Assembly (NCBI RefSeq): GCF_024362695.1
Contig: NC_065408.1
Coordinates: 9,486,001-9,550,000 of the forward strand
DNA length: 64,000 nt
Direction: 5' to 3'
Source: Pectinophora gossypiella
Taxonomy: Eukaryota > Arthropoda > Insecta > Lepidoptera > Gelechiidae
Shown: positions 60,501 to 64,000 of the stretch, piece by piece
Layout: every line of letters begins with the position of its first letter
Position numbering within the stretch: the stretch's first letter is position 1
Program-made: the position numbers and the translations under genes
The notes under the pieces: generated by a model
What the model was told of the DNA's origin: nothing
The model's database searches: none
Seen by the model: the letters and a program-made list of their open reading frames with translations, nothing else

Positions 60501-63290
60501 TCAATTTTGTTATTGCTAAGTAACTTAAAGTAATTTAAATAATTCTATTATGTTAGAATTTAAGATAACAATTCAAGTTATTTTAGCAAGCAATGAGATC
60601 AAGAGCCTTGAAAACCCATTTGCTTATTTAACACGAGTTCACGATGTAGAATTTAATTAAGATCGACTTTAGGAATGCACTTTCTACTTATAATGCCTAC
60701 TCGTGTATCTGCAAACGAATGTCCCCGTAAGTGTTATTTATTACCTACTAAAACATTGATATCTAAGTATGTATGTATATTGATATCAGACGCTAGGCAC
60801 AATGCCAGACAATTACTTAAAGTATGATTTAATTTATGAACAACGGGACAAAAGAAAAGAACCAACGCGATCCGAACTCCCACAAACAAATTGTCCTCAT
60901 ATAAGTAATATAAATAAGAACAATGAATAAAAGCTATTAAAGTCAGTTTTTTATTTAGGGATCTCTAAATTTCTCTTCTTGATAATAAGAAAAGCGTCGT
61001 ATTTTACTATATTTTTATAAAGAGAAAGGAATAAGTAATGTAGATATAAAAGGTACTACTTATCATAAATATAAGGCTTCTAATCAATTTAGCGTAGATA
61101 ATTTTATTAAATACCTGAGCTGGCCCTCGACGAACTTGCCAAGTTTCTGAGGGAGTTTAGGATCGCACTCATCTGTCCTGCACGCGGTACACATTTGACA
61201 ATACACGCATACCTTCACAACTGCACTAAACACTAGGTGAGTTACCGATATGACAGCTTAATTCGATGCAGTGATACTGCAGACGGGCACGGGCGCGGCA
61301 TGTTTAGGCTACGGGAGCTGGTTGAACTTCAAACTATACGAAACCTCAACACGTAACAACAACAAGAAAACAGAAAGGAATTCTGAATTATAATATGCCA
61401 TCGCTGGTCAGCATTTGAGACTGCGTAGTCGACCAGCTGATTTGATGTTTACTGATAGAGTCGCGGAGAGGAGCGACTGTGCTGACTGGCCGCTACCACA
61501 GTACCGCACTGGGGGCGAGTTGGATTCGGCGCAAGGACGCGGGAAAAGTGAGGTGAATGAGTTCCTGCCATGGCAGGATGTCGTTGAAGCGTTTCGTGGT
61601 AAGTGCCCTGTGACATGCGCGCTGCGGCAGCCGGGCTTGCCTGTGTGCGTCGCGTATCGATTCGACACCGCTGTGTACGTCAGTGTCGATACTGATGCTC
61701 ATCGCTGGCGAAGACCCTGCGAGCCTCCGCTTCGATAATACGTAACGCTATTTTAAACCGGATGAATGAAGTAGTTGTGAATTAATCTATTCTTAATATA
61801 AGGTGTCTTATTACATCATAGTTATGATAAGTGAAATTCAATGAACCGAATGACTGCGGTACCTATTGGATTTATCTAAACGTTGATATCAGATATTAAT
61901 TACGTTAGAAGAGCGATGACGGGTAGAAGTGTTCTCATTAATCATTCCAGTTATTAAGCTACGGAGGAGCTCGCAGTTGGATCGGTCGATACCTTATGCA
62001 AGAGTGTCTTACCTAAATCGATTTCTTATTTGCACGCGTACTTAAAGGGGCACTAAAATGGCTCATGTTAACAGCAACTTGCATAGAGTGTATAGATTGG
62101 TTTATTAAATAAGTATTAGAAAAAGACTATGGATTTCTTCAATCAACCTGCATACAATTCCATTGGCCTCATACTCGTAATTATTTGCAGATGTGATTAG
62201 TAGGCTAGCGTGGGAGACGGTTTGTAGAGCACAACCTTGACAGAACTGGCATAGGAGATTATGTCATCGAAATGAAAAACGGTTCTATATATTCATAATT
62301 TTAATAATTTGAGAGCAAATAGTAGTTAAATTAGTTATGATATTGAGAACTTCAAGGTAATGGTTAGAACACGTTTACTTACTTATGAAAGTAATAAGTC
62401 TGTCATGTTAGTGTAACCTCTTAAGTAGTTTTGTATTCGTGCCAGTCTCGCATGACTCATATTAACGTTAGTGCATAAACATAACATGACATAAATAGCA
62501 AATATACCCTACTGCCCGGCACAGGCCTCCCGTCAATCTACCGGAGGTGATGCAGAGCGTACACCATCACCCTGCTCTACTCCAACATTCGTAGATAAAT
62601 ATGTACATTTGGATGAGCCTATAAGATATGTATACAGAAGAAGATGATGAAGGTTATACTCACTTATATGCCGTAGTAGTACTGTGAAAGCAGCACACAG
62701 TCGTTTCTGTTGTCGACGCAAGCGATCCCGTGCGCGCACGCAACGAGCCAGCCGCTCCCCCGCCACTTGAAGCCTCTCTTCGCATTGTAACTTCTGCTGG
62801 CGAAGCTCTTGGACGTCTAGAATAATTGAGGATGTTCGTAAGTACTTAATTATAATCTTTATTGTTTATCCTAGTAAAGGATAAAACTGTCTCATAATTT
62901 ATTAAACACTGCGGGTTGGTGGAAGTGTTTGGGCTAGTATCCCGGGACTAACGGCTTATCGTGCCTTCCGAAGCACGGAATCATCTTACTTTTCCGGACA
63001 ATCAGGTCATTCAAGCCTGCACTGCAATAACCAAACATAGGACAATCTCACAAAGTGATTTCGACAACGTCCCTATCGGGAATCGAACCCGGACCTCCAG
63101 ATCGTAAACCCAACGCTCTAACCACTAGACCACCGAGGCTGTTAAATTATATAAGAAATTCAAAAAGCATAACCACCATAACGTGCAAGTGGTAAACTTA
63201 CCTAATGCTTCCAAATAGCTGCGTTCAATTGCATCAGTCTGTTCGCAGTAATTTGATAACGACGAAGTTATAGACGCTGCTGAAGTTGAC
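42679..63290 (-). CDS. TBC1D30: TBC1 domain family member 30-like Rab GTPase-activating protein, 5' end outside window
   Basis: Rab-GAP; vertebrate TBC1D30 acts on Rab8 and is linked to cilium formation. Exons in transcript order: 63202-63290, 62664-62816, 61115-61177 (less certain), 58335-58468, 51786-51911, 50596-50687, 49755-49848, 48539-48695, 47768-47939, 47269-47485, 46547-46639, 45943-46090, 42679-45521; in frame for 1459 visible residues. Arg-rich coiled coil (LRQQKLQCEERLQVAGERLA), then a TBC domain from WLHAMRLVARLPAGVP with the arginine-finger motif ILKDLHR, the glutamine-finger motif GYCQGFNML, and MIYLVEAVLPEGYFADDLRG. Next come SARSADEFYSCMG, the TBC1D30-type ALKRQYARLRERQRQAHVI and NNLLLGKSAI, and a 947-codon last exon that is disordered and Ser/Asp/Lys-rich. 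Upstream exons lie past 63290. An intron of about 6.4 kb separates exons 58335 and 51911. Confidence 0.9.
46745..47040 (-). mobile_element. SINE family C, near full length, antisense
   Basis: Tail catcagcccattaacgtccc, gggagatcgggccttaaacc, core cccaacggcttaacgtgcct, gagctcgagatgaaaactttt, head caacaatcgcagaccgaacg and cgctgcgccaccaagctcct. Intron between exons 46547 and 47269 of the TBC1D30-like gene. In the host transcript it is in sense orientation. Confidence 0.85.
48068..48320 (+). mobile_element. 3' tail of a non-LTR element, copy 2
   Basis: Aligns with 4645-4920 with one short internal deletion (the cgccctgagccgaggttcgc stretch of copy 1 is missing). It ends aagtcacgtc + poly-A. Confidence 0.65.
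48788..48945 (+). mobile_element. SINE family A, 3'-truncated, intact head
   Basis: Best family A head in the window: cctccgtggtccagtggttg with box A, and a box B ggttcgaatcccggtgggga, then aaaatcactttgtgatcctt and aagatgatccgtg. It stops at the start of the shared core. Confidence 0.8.
49440..49515 (-). repeat. Interspersed repeat family E, antisense fragment
   Basis: gaattccatactctctgctt and accccggtgggaaataggcg are the reverse complement of 28080-28125. Confidence 0.6.
51912..55867. other. TBC1D30-like intron, left part of a large intron
   Basis: About 4 kb with no exon or recognisable gene. It is AT-rich. Several open frames of about 100 codons (for example 53352-53696 and 54373-54687) have no family resemblance, no splice support and ordinary composition. 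Repeats are sparse compared with the rest of the window. Nothing else seen. Confidence 0.45.
55868..56269 (+). mobile_element. SINE family C with duplicated 3' part
   Basis: The head gcggtaaacgcgctcggtct and cgattgttgaagttaagcaa, body ccggtcataggatgggtgac, core gcacgttaagccgttggtcc and tail gtggggacattaatgggctg end at 56154. The last 115 bases (56040-56154) are then repeated at 56155-56269 with few changes. Confidence 0.82.
56700..57150 (+). mobile_element. SINE family D, expanded copy
   Basis: Head near 56706-56770 (gccgtggaaaaacgcttgat, diverged), body tcgaatttgtttcggaatcc, gttggaaggtcagacaggca, end cgctagggagatgatgatga. It has an extra stretch (about 56790-56880, tttggt repeats) and duplicated cctaaaccaa-type sequence (56768 and 56874). 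Confidence 0.65.
57271..57343 (+). repeat. Decayed tRNA-like sequence
   Basis: tcctgtagttcatcggcttg resembles a box A and D arm, and gcgggttcgaaccccggtac a box B and T arm, at tRNA-like spacing. The acceptor ends do not pair and the anticodon region does not form a stem. It directly precedes a family C SINE, so it is most likely a SINE head, not a tRNA gene. Confidence 0.5.
57345..57652 (-). mobile_element. SINE family C, full length, antisense
   Basis: From atcatcatcagccgtcaacg through the core ggaccaacggcttaacgtgc to the tRNA-like head gcagaccgagcgcgttaacc and gccaccgagctcctc. It is the most complete family C copy here. Confidence 0.87.
57676..57830 (-). repeat. Interspersed repeat family F, antisense copy
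   Basis: tcactaacacagttggctcg, ttatagacggcgatacggct, cacctatcacgttggtctaa and catcttgcgattgatgtacc mark a nearly complete copy. Confidence 0.7.
57929..58085. mobile_element. MITE-like palindromic element, family 1, copy 2
   Basis: Starts gggggttgaaaagaccacat and ends tagctcttttaactcccct. Internal gcaattcatctacaaaagca pairs with tttagatgaattgctttta. Same family as 3598-3756. Confidence 0.75.
58226..58317. mobile_element. MITE-like element, family 1, internally deleted copy
   Basis: Starts tgggggttaaaatggccaca and ends attttaacccccc, with one arm shortened. It stops 18 bases before the TBC1D30 exon at 58335, so it lies close to that exon's donor. Confidence 0.72.
58545..58865 (+). mobile_element. 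SINE family D, full length reference copy
   Basis: tRNA-derived head gtgggaacccagttggtaga with box B-like ggttcgaaaccggc, then ggatcataaatgattatcac, aaggaaaacatcgtgaggaa, tgacctaacctgtattgagc, aaggtcagacaggcagtcgc and gcgggataatgctcgggaga. Confidence 0.82.
58935..59060 (-). mobile_element. SINE family B tail-like fragment, diverged
   Basis: ccatatacgtcccactgctg and gccaccacgctgctctagta resemble the tail of family B at 29093-29212 read in reverse. Confidence 0.5.
59362..59403. repeat. Imperfect hairpin inverted repeat
   Basis: aatttactgctcccttatt and aataagggagcggtaaatt are inverted copies with one mismatch around three bases. It is isolated, in a TBC1D30 intron. Confidence 0.65.
59855..59970 (-). 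mobile_element. SINE family C tail fragment, antisense
   Basis: catcaccagcccattaaagt, cactgctggggcacgggcct and gcgggcccgatgcggattgg; the remainder is missing. Confidence 0.72.
61393..61738 (+). CDS. Unrecognised GC-rich open frame inside a TBC1D30 intron
   Basis: A plus-strand frame open from after a stop near 61392 to the stop at 61736-61738, with an ATG at about 61445 giving about 97 residues (MFTDRVAERSDCADWPLPQY at the start, ending RRPCEPPLR). The block (about 61400-61740) is clearly richer in G and C than its flanks and has codon-like composition. I do not recognise the protein: no signal peptide, membrane segment or known motif is visible. The opposite strand is also open (61408-61668). 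It could be an exon of an unknown nested gene, a CpG-rich alternative promoter of the TBC1D30-like gene, or a repeat fragment. Confidence 0.25.
62500..62585 (-). mobile_element. SINE family B tail fragment, antisense
   Basis: tactgcccggcacaggcctc, ccgtcaatctaccggaggtg and caccctgctctactccaaca are a diverged family B tail. Confidence 0.55.
62908..63145 (-). mobile_element. SINE family B, antisense
   Basis: gggttggtggaagtgtttgg, core gactaacggcttatcgtgcc, ggaatcatcttacttttccg, caatctcacaaagtgatttc, then the head cgggaatcgaacccggacct and caacgctctaaccactagac. Intron between the first two visible TBC1D30 exons. Confidence 0.82.
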
Positions 63291-63417
63291 CTGAAAAGAA
63301 AGGAATTAACGTCCCGACAGTAATTATAAACGCTAGCGATAAAGTCGATGTAGGTTTTGCATCGGTTAACCGCACGAGGAGTGGTTTAGTCTAAACTACT
63401 AGTGCTGTTCTATTCGC

Positions 63418-63650
63418 ACTTACATACATACATACATACATAAACTCACGCCCGTAATCCCTAATGGGGTGGGCAGAGCCACAAGTAATCAAAGACAACT
63501 TGCAGCCACTGTTGATACGAATTCCAAAGATGGATATGATGAACCTTATGGTGATAAGGGATCAGCCTATCGCCCATAACATTAGTCCATCATGTTAGAG
63601 GACACAATCCCTCTGTCGGTTTTTACGACATGCCCGGGAAGAGAAGCAGC
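63418..63650 (+). repeat. Interspersed repeat family E, longest copy
   Basis: Begins with an (ACAT)n run, then aaactcacgcccgtaatccc, ggggtgggcagagccacaag, caacttgcagccactgttga, gatgaaccttatggtgataa and tcgcccataacattagtcca. It is non-coding and contains the fragments seen at 25060, 28065 and 49440. It lies in the intron upstream of the first visible TBC1D30 exon. Confidence 0.65.
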
Positions 63651-64000
63651 TGAACGTGTTCTATGTTTTTTATATGCTCCCAGAACAGCATAGAAGCAAT
63701 CTATTCGCACTTACATTACTTGAAATTCTGAAGAAAAATCAATGTTCTGGGTATTTTAATCAACAATATGTGAAGGCAATGTGTCTTTTTGAATAATAAT
63801 AATTATTATTTAGAGCAAATTGTCTTAAGGGTCCTCTACGTGCTGGCTTCGGCCCCACGCACGCCTTCCAAAAGTCCGGGACTCCATAGGCCGAGACATG
63901 GAAATGACATACATAATAATAATAATAAAACATTTTCTTTCACATACATTTACAAGACATTTACAGGAGAAACTTATTCTAAGGTGGGAAAAGCTTATCG
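63651..64000. other. TBC1D30-like upstream intron, right edge
   Basis: AT-rich sequence with a short (AAT)n run near 63915-63930. No exon seen. The 5' exons of the TBC1D30-like gene must lie beyond the window. Confidence 0.4.

Overview
The window reads as nuclear DNA of a moth or butterfly (Lepidoptera). The genes are split by GT-AG introns, the non-coding DNA is AT-rich, and introns and spacers are full of tRNA-headed SINE copies, short hairpin elements and LINE tails of the kind common in lepidopteran genomes. The reconstructed proteins match the insect forms of their families. Nothing bacterial or viral is visible.

Layout, left to right. (1) 1-9287, minus strand: SRRM1/SRm160, a splicing coactivator with a PWI domain. 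Fourteen coding exons are visible and the 3' end lies beyond base 1. (2) 10480-11365, minus: a decayed THAP zinc-finger gene or pseudogene. (3) 14398-31433, plus: phosphoribosylformylglycinamidine synthase (PFAS; ade2 in Drosophila) in 23 coding exons giving 1335 codons, with a probable non-coding first exon ending at 11921. Its intron 17 carries a 48/49-bp minisatellite of about 1.3 kb. (4) 32667-33581, minus: FADD, the death-effector/death-domain adaptor of the insect IMD pathway, two exons. (5) 35356-41879, plus: mitochondrial glycine decarboxylase (GLDC, P protein of the glycine cleavage system), 17 exons, 1002 codons. (6) 42679-63290, minus: a Rab GTPase-activating protein of the TBC1D30 family, 13 exons visible, 5' end beyond the window.

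The exon models were built by hand by matching splice sites and codon phase. PFAS, GLDC and FADD close in frame over their whole length, and SRRM1 and TBC1D30 stay in frame throughout the visible part. PFAS and GLDC touch the same chemistry: glycine cleavage supplies methylene-tetrahydrofolate, which feeds the purine pathway in which PFAS acts. FADD sits between them on the other strand and is functionally unrelated.

The rest is introns and spacers filled with repeats. At least three SINE families with different heads and tails share one central core. There are also two hairpin (MITE-like) families, another interspersed repeat, a non-LTR tail family and several isolated hairpins. No new multi-gene system was found. 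The points most worth a second look are the minisatellite with higher-order structure, a perfect hairpin 14 bases after the GLDC stop, the shared SINE core, the THAP remnant, a retroelement with a 13-bp target duplication just upstream of FADD, and an unexplained GC-rich open frame inside TBC1D30.
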